DNA of 64,000 nucleotides from Knufia peltigerae. Its lineage: Eukaryota > Ascomycota > Eurotiomycetes > Chaetothyriales > Trichomeriaceae. Positions 32,205-44,212 of this stretch are shown piece after piece. The translations under genes were made by a program, and so were the position numbers. Under the pieces are notes generated by a model, which saw nothing but the letters and a program-made list of their open reading frames with translations, did not search any database and was not told the origin of the DNA. How positions within the stretch are numbered: the first letter of the stretch is position 1; each line of letters starts with the position of its first letter. Location: positions 62,001-126,000 of the forward strand of contig JAPDRN010000019.1 of the NCBI GenBank assembly GCA_030247855.1, in the 5' to 3' direction.

Positions 32205-35200
32205 TCACAAAAACCCAGATTCTGACAATAGTCTAGCAATTTTTTCCTCTTCTCGCTCACGGGGCTCAATCTTCAAGCTCTGCGCATACATCTCTTGCAC
32301 ATCACCTGCATTCCTCATGTTCTCTGCGATCCAATCTTGCAAGTCCGGTACAGGATTCAGGTTATATGGAACATTCTGGTACTGTTGGATCAATCGGATA
32401 ACTTCAGCTGTCTTGGTTCGTTTAGAGAAATTGATCAGCTCCGAGTTCTTTGCAAGTGACGGAATGCCGTCTTCAATGAAGATCAAATCCGTCATATAGA
32501 CACCCATGAATGGAATGCAAGGCGGAGTTGCAGTAGCCAGTGTCTCTCGATATTGCGAGAAGTTCTTCGCTGTAGAGATCAACTGTCTCATCGACTCCAG
32601 CATTGCTTGTGTCTTTGGATTGACTCCTTGCCACGTTCGCCCAAGGCGAAGAATTGGTGCTGTTCCAAATGCAGAAATGATTGCTGTCACAGCTGAGAAG
32701 TTATTCAGCGCGCGGCATTTCTATGCAGAGATTAGCACTAGTCTGTATACTTCAATGTTATCACTTACATCCGCGATCGCAACAAAATGCTTCACGACGA
32801 CGACTCTCTTCTTCACCTCAGAGTGTGCTAGGATCATTTCAGCCGTCCAGTTGGTCAACTGGTTAGAGTGCAAGATGGCTGCTTGCACATTCAGATAAGG
32901 AGGCATATCGGGGGCCTTTTTCTCCCATGTCTTTGCCAGGCACTCTGAAGGTTTGATCTTGGCATAGAGCCGGGATTCCATGATGGTCAACTGCCTTGCA
33001 AATTCGGTGGGGTCGATATCAAGGAATTTCAGCTTCTTCATGTTCTTCGGCAAGATTGGGGTTGGAGCCGAGTTCGTTATCGTAAGGACCATCTTCTTCG
33101 ATGACGTCTCCTGGCCCTTTAGACGTTGATCGATGATAGTAATCAGAACCTTGGCCAGCGGTATTTTGGTGCTGTTGAGCGCATTCTTAGCAAATGCTGT
33201 AATGCGTTCAAGTAATTCCCTGCTCTTTTCGTTATCACACTCCATCCAGTACACCTCAAGCCAGGCCTTGAGAATGTTCAAGACTCGGAATCGTGCCGGT
33301 TTCTGTTTGTGTTCTTCCCAGATCAAGAACTCGTCTCTGTTCAAACCAGGAGGTGGCTGTAGATTGAAGCGTTTGACCAAGAGTTCGAATAACTCCGACG
33401 CTGTTGTAAAGGATCTATACGTGAGGAGAAAGGTGGTGGTGAAATTTGTATCAGGTCGGTCATGTCTAGTAAGCTGTTCGACCAAACCCGTGAGCGAGCC
33501 GCTCTTGACTTGAGGCGGATCAGTCTTGGTGTCATATATGACTTCGTCAGCGTGGTCAAGCTGCAAGTACCATGGGACATCATCAGAATTGAAGCTGGGC
33601 TCGATATTGGAAGTCTTCAATTGGGTGAGATTTGGCGGAATCTGGCCAAAGAACTGCCTTGCCTTATCTTTGGTGGGAGGACGACGGACCTTGTCCGCTG
33701 CTGGTGGCTCTTGACCTATAGTGTATGACTTTGACTGGCCAATGTCAGCCAACGCTGGTCGGAGATTGTTGGCATGGTTAGAGTCGGATCTCAGGTGGTG
33801 ATTCTGATATGTCTCGCCCCCATCCGTATTTCGGTGGTCTCGCTTGCTCGTGACCCCCGAAACATTTAGGTTGCTAGCTGGCAGCAACAACCGCAGTGAG
33901 TGGCCCAAATTGGAAACGTGTGTTTCCATTTGCTTGCATGCATCACGTACGTTGTTCATACGAGTATCCAGGGACTCGCCCCTGATCTCCGCCCATTCAT
34001 CCGGAAGTGGTGCTGTCACAGCCTGGCAGCACACAACGACCTCGCCTACAGAGTCGTATACTCTTTGCTTCTGGGACCCAAACTCTACCGGTGTTGATTT
34101 CTGAAAAACATTGCCCAGGCCAGAAAGGTCAATGGATTCAACGAGATGCATCCAGGGTCGGAAGTAGTCAATGACTATGCTTGCCCCGTGGCAGACATCG
34201 TCGCTAATGGCAGATTGTCGTGCCGGTGTCACAATCTTATCGGTCAGGACGAGATTCTCTTCTAGACTGCGAACAGCCGCTATCAGATTGTTCTTACAAT
34301 CATCGATTTGTTGTAGCAGATTGGCATCAAGTGGCAGGGATGGTCGTGAGCTCAGTTCATCGCCAGAGTCCATGAACGAGGTCTCCTCCAGATTAGTCTG
34401 GCTGTCGAGGTTGTTGTCTTTCCAACTGCCTCCCACCTTGCTCCCCATGATAAAGCCCGGGATGAGTCGAGGTATCTCTTCACCACGTTGTTGTCTTGCC
34501 ACATCAACATAACCATAGACACCGTTCATAACACCTTCAGCTTCTTGTAGACACTTAGTCAAAGCATCCGGTCCTGGCCAGTCGGCGGCGGCGATATGGG
34601 AGGATAGGACGAGTTTGGAGAATTTGGACATCATTTCCCTAAAGTGAGGGTACAAGGCTTTGTTCTGTGAGATGATTGAAGGGTTTCCAGAATGGTTGTC
34701 AGTTGTCCCTGAACCTGCGGCAAGTAACATCCGCAGGTGGTCGGAAATATCTTCAGCTTTTCGAACATAGTCAGCTCGTGCCTGGACACGAATAGCATGC
34801 CGATAAGCTTCGATGGCTACACGCATATTCTCGACAAGTGTATTCCACGTGACAGGCGCAGCACCTGTATCATCCAGGAAATATTTGGGCATTGGTGACT
34901 TGGAGAGCTTCTGGTGCGGCGGCACAGTGAATGAAGTGGCAGTCGTTCCTAGTGGCGGCAGTGCCATTGAGGTTCCGAACGTGCTTGTGAGAGGATTTGA
35001 AACCTGATTACCAGCTTGTCTCGCGGCACTTACATCGATTGAATCCATGGACGTCGACGTGGAAATACTACCAGAAGTCATGGACCCCTTCTTGCGTGAG
35101 GAACGGAAAGACTGTTCACCATCTGCTTCAGACGCCGACCCATCATAGTCCTCCTCGTTCTGCCCATACCTTCCAGCCATCATTTCAGGAGGCGGTCTAG

Positions 35201-35936
35201 TCTGGTCCGGTATGCGAAAGTTATTGCGCTCCCTTGGCCCAGTCTCATCTGAGCTTGTTGGCGTTTCTAATGGCAGCTCCATGGTACTAACACCGGTCAA
35301 GGTATTGAAATAGAACAATCGTCCATCTGGAGTCGCCTGGGGGACCCAAAAGGCGGCCTCTTCTTGAGGCTGCTCCGTTCCACCCTCTATAGGTAGGTCG
35401 GAATCTTCGTCCTGTGTGCGAGTATCCGAATCCTCCTCTTCATCATCGTAATCCTCCTCGGTCCCTGATCCCGTTTCACTCTCATCTTGGCCAGTTAATT
35501 CAACCAGCTCATTTGCATCCGATATCTCAACCGTATAATTACTGGGGAACCAGCCCCGGACATTATTGATCACCCCGTCCCACCACCCACTCTCGAGTTG
35601 TGTCAAGACCTGGATGATATCGCCTGCGCGAAAACTCAGACTGGTGTGGTCATCCGCATCGTAATTATACAACGCTCGAACATACATGGGCGGTGGCGGA
35701 GGAGGGAGATCAGGGCTGGCGACATAGCCGTTCATGGCAGCCGCCTGGGCAGCACGACGGCGCGGCGAGAGGCCGCTCATGCCCGACTGATGGACGGCAG
35801 ACGTTGCTGTACGCGGGGCGGATTGAGCAGGTCTGCTGGGCTCTGTGTAATGGAAAGCTGCGGCAAAGGTCGACCCCGACTTGACTGCCTGTGATGGAGG
35901 AGTCGAGTCTTGTGCAACCCTGCGCGACGTTGACAT
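32205..35936 (-). CDS. CDC25: SH3 and RasGEF protein (Cdc25 type Ras guanine-nucleotide exchange factor)
   Basis: Activator of Ras by GDP release, acting at the plasma membrane upstream of cAMP signalling. Two exons (35936-32769, 32720-32205) give 1227 residues from the first in-frame ATG (MSTSRRVAQD). Domains in order: an SH3 domain (VRALYNYDADDHTSLSFRAG, GWWDGVINNVRGWFPSNY); an acidic linker; a WW-like segment (WVPQATPDGRLFYFNTLTG); a long helical middle; the RasGEF N-terminal domain (TTFLLTYRSFTTASELFELL); and the catalytic Cdc25 homology domain (LDIDPTEFARQLTIMESRLY to the C-terminus, including YMTDLIFIEDG). The frame stays open about 300 nt upstream of this ATG without another ATG, so the true N-terminus is probably on an upstream exon that I could not place. 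Confidence 0.92.
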
Positions 35937-38031
35937 TTCACCAGAGTTCACCGCTGAGAGACGGACAGGACGACTTGATGGTGCCTTTCGGAGCGCAGCA
36001 GGGCGGCCAGGATCTGCATGTTCGATCGCTGCGGGATCCGGGCGTGGTATAGGTCGTGTGCGGCAGGTTAACACAGGACTATCGAGGACCTGATCATGCG
36101 AGGCCTCATGCAAACGACACAGGGTCTTGGACGGAGGCAGAGAGGGAAGTCTTTTTGTCAGTTGTAGTGGCAGGTGTCGAAGGTGGAGTAGGGCAGAGAA
36201 TAGGCGCCCGATTGGAGGTTCGAGAAAGAGGAGGCAGAGGTCAGGCGGGATGTCGATGGGCGGCTATCTCCTGCAAGTTGAGTGCACTGTGAGGGCAAAA
36301 GAGAAGAGGTGAGAAAGACGAAGAATGTCAGCATATACAGAGAAGTCACACACAAAGTAGTAGGGGAAAAAAGGGAGAAACTGTGTGTCCTGCGAAAAGA
36401 TGAGCACGAGGGAGTAGAAGCAAAAGAGGTGGTGGAGGTTTGAAGAATGCAGGTGCCCGACTGCGAGCGACCAGATTACGACTGCAACTACGAACTTCCC
36501 TGACCCTCGTCTATATCCACGCCTGAAGAATCCACCCAGCATGCAGCTCGACACCCGAAAAAAAGTGCTGACTCGGGAACCCAACCATCTTCTTCGGCTG
36601 GCCACCGTCCAATGGTTACAGAACTCGGTATCCGTAATTGGCAGAGACATCTCGCGGTCGGACAAATAAATCATCGCCATGCACGACGACGTACTGTGGT
36701 CACAAAGTACGATGCACGACACAGAGAGAGAAATATCATCTTTGAAGGCATGTCTCTGTCTCCCTGCCCAAGTAATATTTCGTATTCTTTTACTCCTGAC
36801 CCTTCCCCCCGATGGCCTGGGGGTTCGCAAGCACTAAGCTACCTCTAGGAAGCTGAAGGCATTTAAACCTAACAGGCTCGCCAGGGTTCAGTATTTACCT
36901 AGAACTACCTTAGTCTAATGATTAGGCTCTCCAGGCATCCCTATACAAGTGAGATAGTGTCAACATCCTCCCCCTCCGTACTCCTTACCCCCAAGGTGCC
37001 CATGCCTATTTAGTACGGAGTACGAATAGATACAGAACATCCCCATGAAGCATGCTAAAGCACTCCTGTTTCTCGTGGTCTGACTTATCCGTCCGTTTTG
37101 ACTGATGGGAGAGGAGGTGGCTGTGACCCGGAGTACTCGTACAGGACTCACCACGCTCGTTAGCTTAATCGTCTTGACTTTCTCCGGTCTCGCAGTTGCA
37201 GACTATTCGTAACGCGACGACGACGCGTGTGAGATTCTCGTTTCGCCAATGTTTTTGAAATTTCCTTGCCGTGCCTGTGTTATTGGTGGGCTCGAACATG
37301 TCTCGCACTGTTGAACGCCACGACCAGCAATGCCGTGCTTAGCGAGACTTTGGACGCGGCAGACATCTGCTTCATTATTATGGCTCATGCACCCATCAAC
37401 TCTAGAAGAGGGACGGGGTCTCCTTGACCGGGCCCGTGCTGGGAAATGGTCTACGAGCCCAATGCATCTCGCTCATACCATGCTTTTTGTAGGTGTGGAG
37501 TTACCCCAGATCGTGAGGTTGCAAGCAAGCATTATTATCTATTTGTGCACGGAGTCTGAACTTTTTGTTCGGGCCTAAGTCAGGTCGGCTACAGGTAGAT
37601 TGTTGTGTGTTTGGTGTAATAACATGTGCCCGGAGAGATACTTCGACTCTCACCTACACCGGAGTATGGAGGTCGCCTAGAGTAACCCCTCTTTGCAATC
37701 AAGTTACAGGCATTATCGACGGTAGTTGGGGTGGCATACTGATAAAGAAAAATCATGTTGACTACACGCGATCACATTCTCCTTTCGCAATAACAACGAC
37801 AGATGATAATGGGTGTCGAGGGCCAAAATGAATCTTATCAAAGCACATGATAAGAAATCAGGACTATGAACATCCCACATTGCCGAAAAAGCAAAAACCA
37901 TCCAACCCAACTCCCGCATGCAAGGCACCGATAGCGCCTCCGTTGCAAGCGTCTTCTGCTAGGCTTGGCTGTTCCCGGCCGTCTGATCATCTCATTACAG
38001 GTAATGCCGGATGCTCAACGCCCGAGCGGCA
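35937..38031. other. Intergenic, RasGEF 5' region and monooxygenase promoter
   Basis: About 2.1 kb. The first 300 nt continue the open frame of the RasGEF gene and may contain its missing first exon. A Ser-rich stretch in another frame at 36170-36290 (QSGAYSLPYSTFDTC) is a candidate fragment. One copy of the motif TACGGAGTAC is at 37014-37023, with a partial inverse copy at 36975. No other gene is supported. Confidence 0.5.
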
Positions 38032-39563
38032 ATGGCACCAGTTCAAGTTCACGTTGGCGTCTGTGGCGCCGGCCTGGGTGGCCTAGCAGCAGCGATTGCT
38101 CTGAAACGAGGAGGCGCAAAGGTTACCATCCTCGAGGCCGCAACAGAGTTGGGAGAGATCGGAGCGGGTATTCAGGTTTGTCTTTGGCCATTGTCAGCAA
38201 GTCCTATGCGAGAGTGATTGACAATTGGCGGATAGATTTTCCCCAACGTCTCGCGATATGTTATACGATGGGGGATTGATGAAATTATCGGCGACAATCT
38301 GGTCGAAGTTGACGAAGTGCGTACTTGGGGACTGAATGGACAAGTTGTCACTCGAGTCGACTCCGCGAGAGTCAAGAAAATAAGTGGTTTCCCACACTAC
38401 ATCGCACGACGGGACCATTTCCACGCGGGACTCACAGAGTCTGCTCGCCGTCACGGTGTCAACATCATTGTCGACGCTCGTGTGAACAAGCTCGAATCTA
38501 CCCCGGACAAGGTCACTGCCACGACGACCAAAGGGGATTCGTACACATTTGATCTCCTCGTGGGAGCCGATGGCATCAAGAGCTTCGTTCGTCAACAAAT
38601 CTTTCCCAATGTTCAGCCCCGAGCGACGTCCAAGGTCGCCGCTTACCGTGGCGTGGTGACTCGAGATGAGGTTTTGAGCAAGATCCCCGAAGCAAAGTCT
38701 CTTTTAAGCAACACCATGGATATGTGGACGGGTATGTACCTAGTCTACACAACGCCGCGGTGCCCGGCCTGTACTGATCGCCCCCAGGTCCAAATGGATA
38801 TATTCTCACTTACCCCTTGTCGGGCGGCAAGGAACTCAACGTCGTCACTTCGTTTTGCAAAGACTACTATGTCGAGAAGATGGAAGAGGTCGACATTGAC
38901 GAGTTTCGTGCATACTACAAAGACTACAGTCCGGCCATCCAATCCATCATCAAGCTCGTCAACTACACACAACGTTGGCCCCTACTCGTCATGCCACCCA
39001 TGCCGAGCTGGACGAACGAGCACAAGAACGTCGTCCTCCTCGGCGACGCGTGCCATTGCATGCAGAACCACACGGGCCAGGGTGCCGGCACTGCACAAGA
39101 GGACGGTGTTTTCCTAGGTCGCGTGATCAGCGAGGTCGTTCGGGGCGTGCTCAGCATCCGTGAAGCGGTGTCCCTGTACGAGAAGAAACGGATGCCGCGC
39201 GCCTGGACGAAGCAGCAGCTCTCGCAAGTCTCGGGAGAACTGAACATGTGCTCCGACCCGGCGGGTCTCGCGAAGAGGGATCAAGCTTCGAAGCCGGAAC
39301 TTGCAGCGCCGGGCGAAGGGTCTGGGTCGTCAGCATCATTCCCAGAACTTCCACCGAACTACCGATCGTGGCAGGTCTTTGATTCACCAGATAGTGTGCC
39401 GGGGATATTCTACTACGATGCAGAAGGAGACGCCGACAACGCCGTGTGCGAGTATCTACAAGAGCAAGATCGCGAGAGGGGAGAAGTCGACAACATAACG
39501 ATGGTAGGTAAGTGCTTGAGTCGGAAATGGTGGGGTGCCGTTGAATACAACGGCATCGATTGA
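38032..39563 (+). CDS. FAD-dependent monooxygenase, salicylate-hydroxylase-like
   Basis: Class A flavoprotein hydroxylase using NAD(P)H and oxygen on an aromatic or polyketide-type substrate; cytosolic by default. Three exons (38032-38175, 38236-38731, 38788-39563) give 471 residues. The dinucleotide-binding motif is VCGAGLGGLAAAIAL, followed by the acidic end of strand two (TILEAA). The DG region is LLVGADGIKSFVR, and the second FAD motif is LLGDACHCMQNHTGQGAG. An ATG seven codons upstream (38011) is an alternative start. No partner enzyme or regulator lies within several kb, so the substrate cannot be read from context. The last 20 residues beyond VDNITM are less certain. Confidence 0.9.
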
Positions 39564-42500
39564 TACCGTGAGTATATACGATATATCGATACGGAGTTGT
39601 GTATGGACTACATAACCACCACATATATACACTGCGTATCTTCAGCAATACATAGCTGCATGGACCAAGACACAATCTCATCAACAACTACATAGTCTGA
39701 AGCAAAGATTGCGTGACTACTCCATATGTCAGGATGTAAATCTTCTACCTCGATGAGCATACGATATACATAGGTATACAAATCGGTACCTATGGACTTG
39801 TTAATCGTACATCTCTTTGAAAACTGATGTCACTTCCACTTCTGGACATTCACCTTCCATCAAATTCGTCCAAAATGCCACTCAATTGGCGAAAGCCATG
39901 CTCCGTTTCGAACACTCTGTTCCCTCCATATCGTACCTTTTTTTTTAAGTTGCTCCCTCTCCAAGTCCCCTACTCCCTTTCCAGTCTCGTCCGACTGACC
40001 ATTGTGCTCACTGAAAGTTCACAGGGCAACGTTTTTCTTTTCGATGGCGTAGACCCACATCTACTCGTATGAATACCGGCTTCTCCCCAAGTCCACTGTA
40101 CAATACATACGGAGTACGCTCCACCAACATGGAAATTTAAAAATCTTGTCGATCCATCTCCCAAAGAGACCCGGATTGAAACGGTGGACATTAATTGTGA
40201 CCTCGTGGATCGACCCCCCCCCCAATAATCGTACGGATATGCGGCAACGACAACGGCAAAAACGTTTGTCTCACTTCCACGCACTCGGTCGCATACAAGC
40301 CACGGTGACCGCAGGAGTACTCCACGCGGCGTAGCAAGTTCTCAGCATCGTTTGATGATGAGCAGTTCGATTCGTAATGACATATCTGTGTCTGTGTACG
40401 AGTAAGAGAAAGGGAGAGCGGCACAGCCAACATCATAACGAACAGACACGCAGTGACGATGATGATGCATGGCATCGTTCGTTTTGTGTTCTCTTCGCCC
40501 ATGGTCAGCACAAGACGATCGCCGTTCGCCCCACGAGGTGAGAGACAATCTCAAGTTAAAATCATAGTTACCATATGACAAAGGGGCGAGTATCTACGCA
40601 GGATTTCTCCCGAAAAAATAGAAGCCTAACGACAAGAACATCCGAAGCTCTTACCACGGCGTGAACAAACCCGGCAGCTGTGTTGGTAGGCACACAATGT
40701 TCTCGTCAACCTTTCAACAGTAAACAGAATGAGCGGGTGGAAGAGATGTCGTCCTTGAGACGAGCACCTGGTTGTGTATGCAAGTAAACAACGGCAAGGT
40801 CATCGAAACCTGCCTGGCCAATGACCATTCCGTTACGGACTGATGCCTCTGTACACACATACCAGGATCGGGATGTTGTTTGACACGCTGGGCCCAGACT
40901 GAGCCTCATCGGGACGGCCAGGCCAGCCTACATCTGCATGATGGCTGGCAAGCAAACAATAACCACGGTGGAAGTAAATGTGCTCTGCTACGTTCGAAGA
41001 GAGAATCGTTCCAACAGATCGCATCTGATTTCTTGCTCTCAAGCCACGAGACGTGATTCATCAGCCAGGTGTCTTGCAGCATCGTTTGCTGCAAAGCAGA
41101 TATCCGAAGTTTGGGCCGGTCCAGGCTGGACATATCCGAAAATTATACTCCGTAATCCTTCACTAAAGGTTGCTTGAGATCCTTGAAGTTGACGTTTGGC
41201 AGGACAATGACAGATGAAGGCCCCATCCATGCCGAGCATTCCCAGCTTGGAACAAACATGGACAGCCCTGAGTCATGAAGGGACTACTGCATCGGTACTG
41301 ACGTTTCTTAACGGCAATCATTGCCACCAGTGCTTACCGTCTCAGCGATGGCTCAAATCCCGGAGGCCTGTCACAGTCACCGCCGTCCAGATCAGGATCG
41401 GAAAGGAAGGTGAACCATCGATACTCCGTATCTGCAGCGGTACTCGCCTCGATTTCAGGCTAGGCGGTGTTTTGTAGAAGGGCGGTCTAGATATTGAGAT
41501 GGCGGTGTTACTGTGCAGCGACTCTTCTTGAATTTTGCAGTAGACAGTGCCGGTGAAGCTGAAATTGTTAAGCTCGTCAGGCGTCGACATGTTTTGTTTT
41601 TTCTCCCATGATATTATCATTGACAAAATTGCACGAACAGCCCCTCTGCTGTTGACCCCTCGTCTCAGCCCAGACTGAATAATAAGTTCGTAATCAGCTG
41701 ATTGCCAACCGAATTGATCCTTGATTCCTTGGAGCTTCTCGAAGCGGCGTTGCTCTGGTACAGGGGAAGTTTTCAAGGCAGCGAATCACTGTATGATGCG
41801 ACGCCGCCGGAGATTGTCAAAATTTCAGATGAGGTGAGGGATTGAAACTCCATTACGAGGTGGGTTTGGAGTGGGGAGTAAGTAGTGCCACGGCTTGTGG
41901 GATTCCGGCGGAAAGGCACTGACTGGCGCCCGCGGTGGCTCTTGTAGCCCCGGTTCAGCCGGGGGCGAGCCTGGGAGCCATGCTTCACCACTGGCGGAAC
42001 CCATTTTCTCGCAAAACCGCTCTTACGGAACCGCACCAACGTCGGCATGTTTCGGTTATAGCAGGTCTGACTATCCTTTGATGGCAGTGATTTTGATGTG
42101 GAGGGGTTGGCCTGCCTGGATGAAGCCTCCGGCATGTCATAGTGTTCAACGGGCTCTTCACCGACATCTGAACGAGAGGTACGGATTAAAACAGATTACG
42201 GTATGCTGGTCAGCAAGTACCATGAGTGAGGCGACCGCCTATAAGCCGACCATGAGAGACTTTCACCAGATGACCTGTCGCGAAAATTGAGAGAGGACCG
42301 CGGGGCCCTTTGTTGCAAGCATCGGCCTGGAGCAGCAGCAAAGTGCCGGTACATCTGGCTTTGTACTGGAAATTGGCAGCTGTATTTGCAACTCTTCAAG
42401 CCTGCAATCATTCCTCGACCCCTGTTCAAGTATCAACAACGAATGGAAAGGACTTGACTCGGGGCAGACTTGTCAGAGTCAAGGCGCCAGTTCGTTGCGT

Positions 42501-44212
42501 TTTTGTTCGGTTCTCTACTGCCGGGTCACCATCGTTTTCTTCAGACCACCAATTGCTACCCACCTCGCCGCGAAAAGACCATTGAAACGGGTCCCATCCA
42601 CGAGGATGGGCCTCGGATCCATGGCTTTGACCATCGCAACGGGAAGATGGATGACGCTTCCTAGCTGAGAGTTTGTTGCGTCAAGGAATAGAAGTCTGAC
42701 AGATAAAGCTTCTGACAGACACAAGCACTCCGAGCACTTCATGGCTACTTCGGTAGCTTGTCAGACACGACACTGATCATTTAAGCGGGCATTTGGAAGT
42801 CCTTAGCGAGGTCCCACGTCCTCGAATTAGAGCGGTACCCCCTACCTAAGAGATCAAGGAGCTGCACGGAACATGCAGGAACAGGTCCGAGGGCGACAAT
42901 CCAAGTGCTGACGATCGCTCGTTGACCAACTTTTTTGGTGCCACGATTGCTCTTTTGTCTCTAATTCAGAGCTGAAGGGCAGTACATGGTTCGATCATGT
43001 GCCACATATTCGCACCGAAAAGTCCTTGTAAGGACCGATAATTGGCCCTGGACAACCCAATGGCAGGCAGACCGTGGCTTGTAGCAGTGTTATCGTTCGT
43101 TGGGCGTCACGCTGCAGAGCCAACCGATCAAGCGTGGGTACGGACCGAAGCATACCTGAAATGTTTGATGGCTGGTGGGCATCATTATTCAGAGGTGGCT
43201 GGGGACTGCATCGTGATGACGAGGAATGTTTCGAGATCGAAAAAGACATCCAAGATCCCCACCCTTCATTGTCACTTGTGCTTGTCTTCTTCTGTGATGA
43301 ACACAAGCCGAGCGTTCGTGCTCCATTGGGTTCTTTACGCGCTGTTAGGTAGTCCCTAGAAATGCCTGGTCTCTTCCAAGGAGCCCTTGTCCATGGACAT
43401 CAACCATCACTCCGTAGTAACCTCTCCGGTGGTGTTGCGTGGACTCGGGGAGATGCGCATCGAGACTAGAGGCCTCACGCGAAGCCAGAAGCGGCACAGG
43501 TTGGCTGTCGCGGTAACCCAGCTGGCTGCTGCCGGAAGGGGTGTCTCATGGCGATTTCTCGAAGGCAAAAGGTGGGCTGTTGGTGAGGTGGGAGTGGGAA
43601 GACGGAGACGCTAGGTGCAAGGATACCGCGGGTCTCTTTTGGTGCTTGGACGCCCGCTTGGTGTGCCGCTGGACTGGGCTGTCTGGTCTGGTCACCTCCG
43701 TACGGTATTTTTTCAGGGGCTCACTGACTGAGGAGGGCAACGCGAGAGAGAATGCTTCGAGGGCGAGCAAGGGACAGGAGGAGGGACAATCTGAACTGAA
43801 CACCCTCCTCTCTTGCCATCAGCTGCCCCTCCTTGTTTTCTTCGTTTCGCACACTCTTCTCCTCTTTCTGTCTGTATCAACATCAACTGTTATTGTCGTC
43901 GCATTCATCTGTAATAATATCGTCGCATCTCAGCCTGTGTATCGACTATCGTCACGCTGCGTACGGCGCTGCACCACACCTTGCATTCACTACTACACCG
44001 ACCACGTGATCCACCTTGCGTTTTTGCCAAACCAGATCCAGGCCGATTCCCCTTCAATCACAGCCAGCAATCATTTCCTCAATCGCTTCGACTTCCAGAC
44101 TGCCCAGCGACACGGAATGATAACGGCTCAATCTACGTCCACGTCCCAACTCACTTCTGAGCGAAAGGCTTGCGCCGGGTCCGAGGACTTTTAACCCTTC
44201 ATTTTCTGAACC
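39564..44212. other. Gene-poor 4.6 kb interval
   Basis: No gene is supported. Minus-strand frames at 41342-41776 and 41773-42135 are the longest (144 and 120 codons) but have no domain, no good splice partners and biased, repetitive residues. TACGGAGTAC occurs at 40108-40117 and its complement TACTCCGTA at 41146-41154 and 41422-41430. The last 650 nt form the long CT-rich leader of the C2H2 regulator. No transposon ends or RNA genes were seen. It could contain decayed genes below my detection. Confidence 0.5.
44117..44194 (+). promoter_or_regulatory. Upstream open reading frame before the C2H2 regulator
   Basis: ATG to TAA of 25 codons (MITAQSTSTSQLTSERK and onwards), ending 18 nt before the main start codon. 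A uORF this close would limit reinitiation and lower translation if it lies in the mature leader. Its presence is seen; its role is inferred. Confidence 0.5.

Noticed and set aside
36264..36830. 188-codon minus-strand frame upstream of the RasGEF gene
   Set aside because: Hydrophobic, low-complexity and without the composition of a RasGEF N-terminus; not adopted as its first exon.
36800..36860. Segment gggggttcgcaagc resembling a tRNA T-arm
   Set aside because: No matching acceptor stem, anticodon arm or A box at the right distance.
41342..42135. Two adjoining minus-strand frames in the gene-poor interval
   Set aside because: No domain, no convincing splice junction joining them, and residue composition like random translation; not enough to call a gene.
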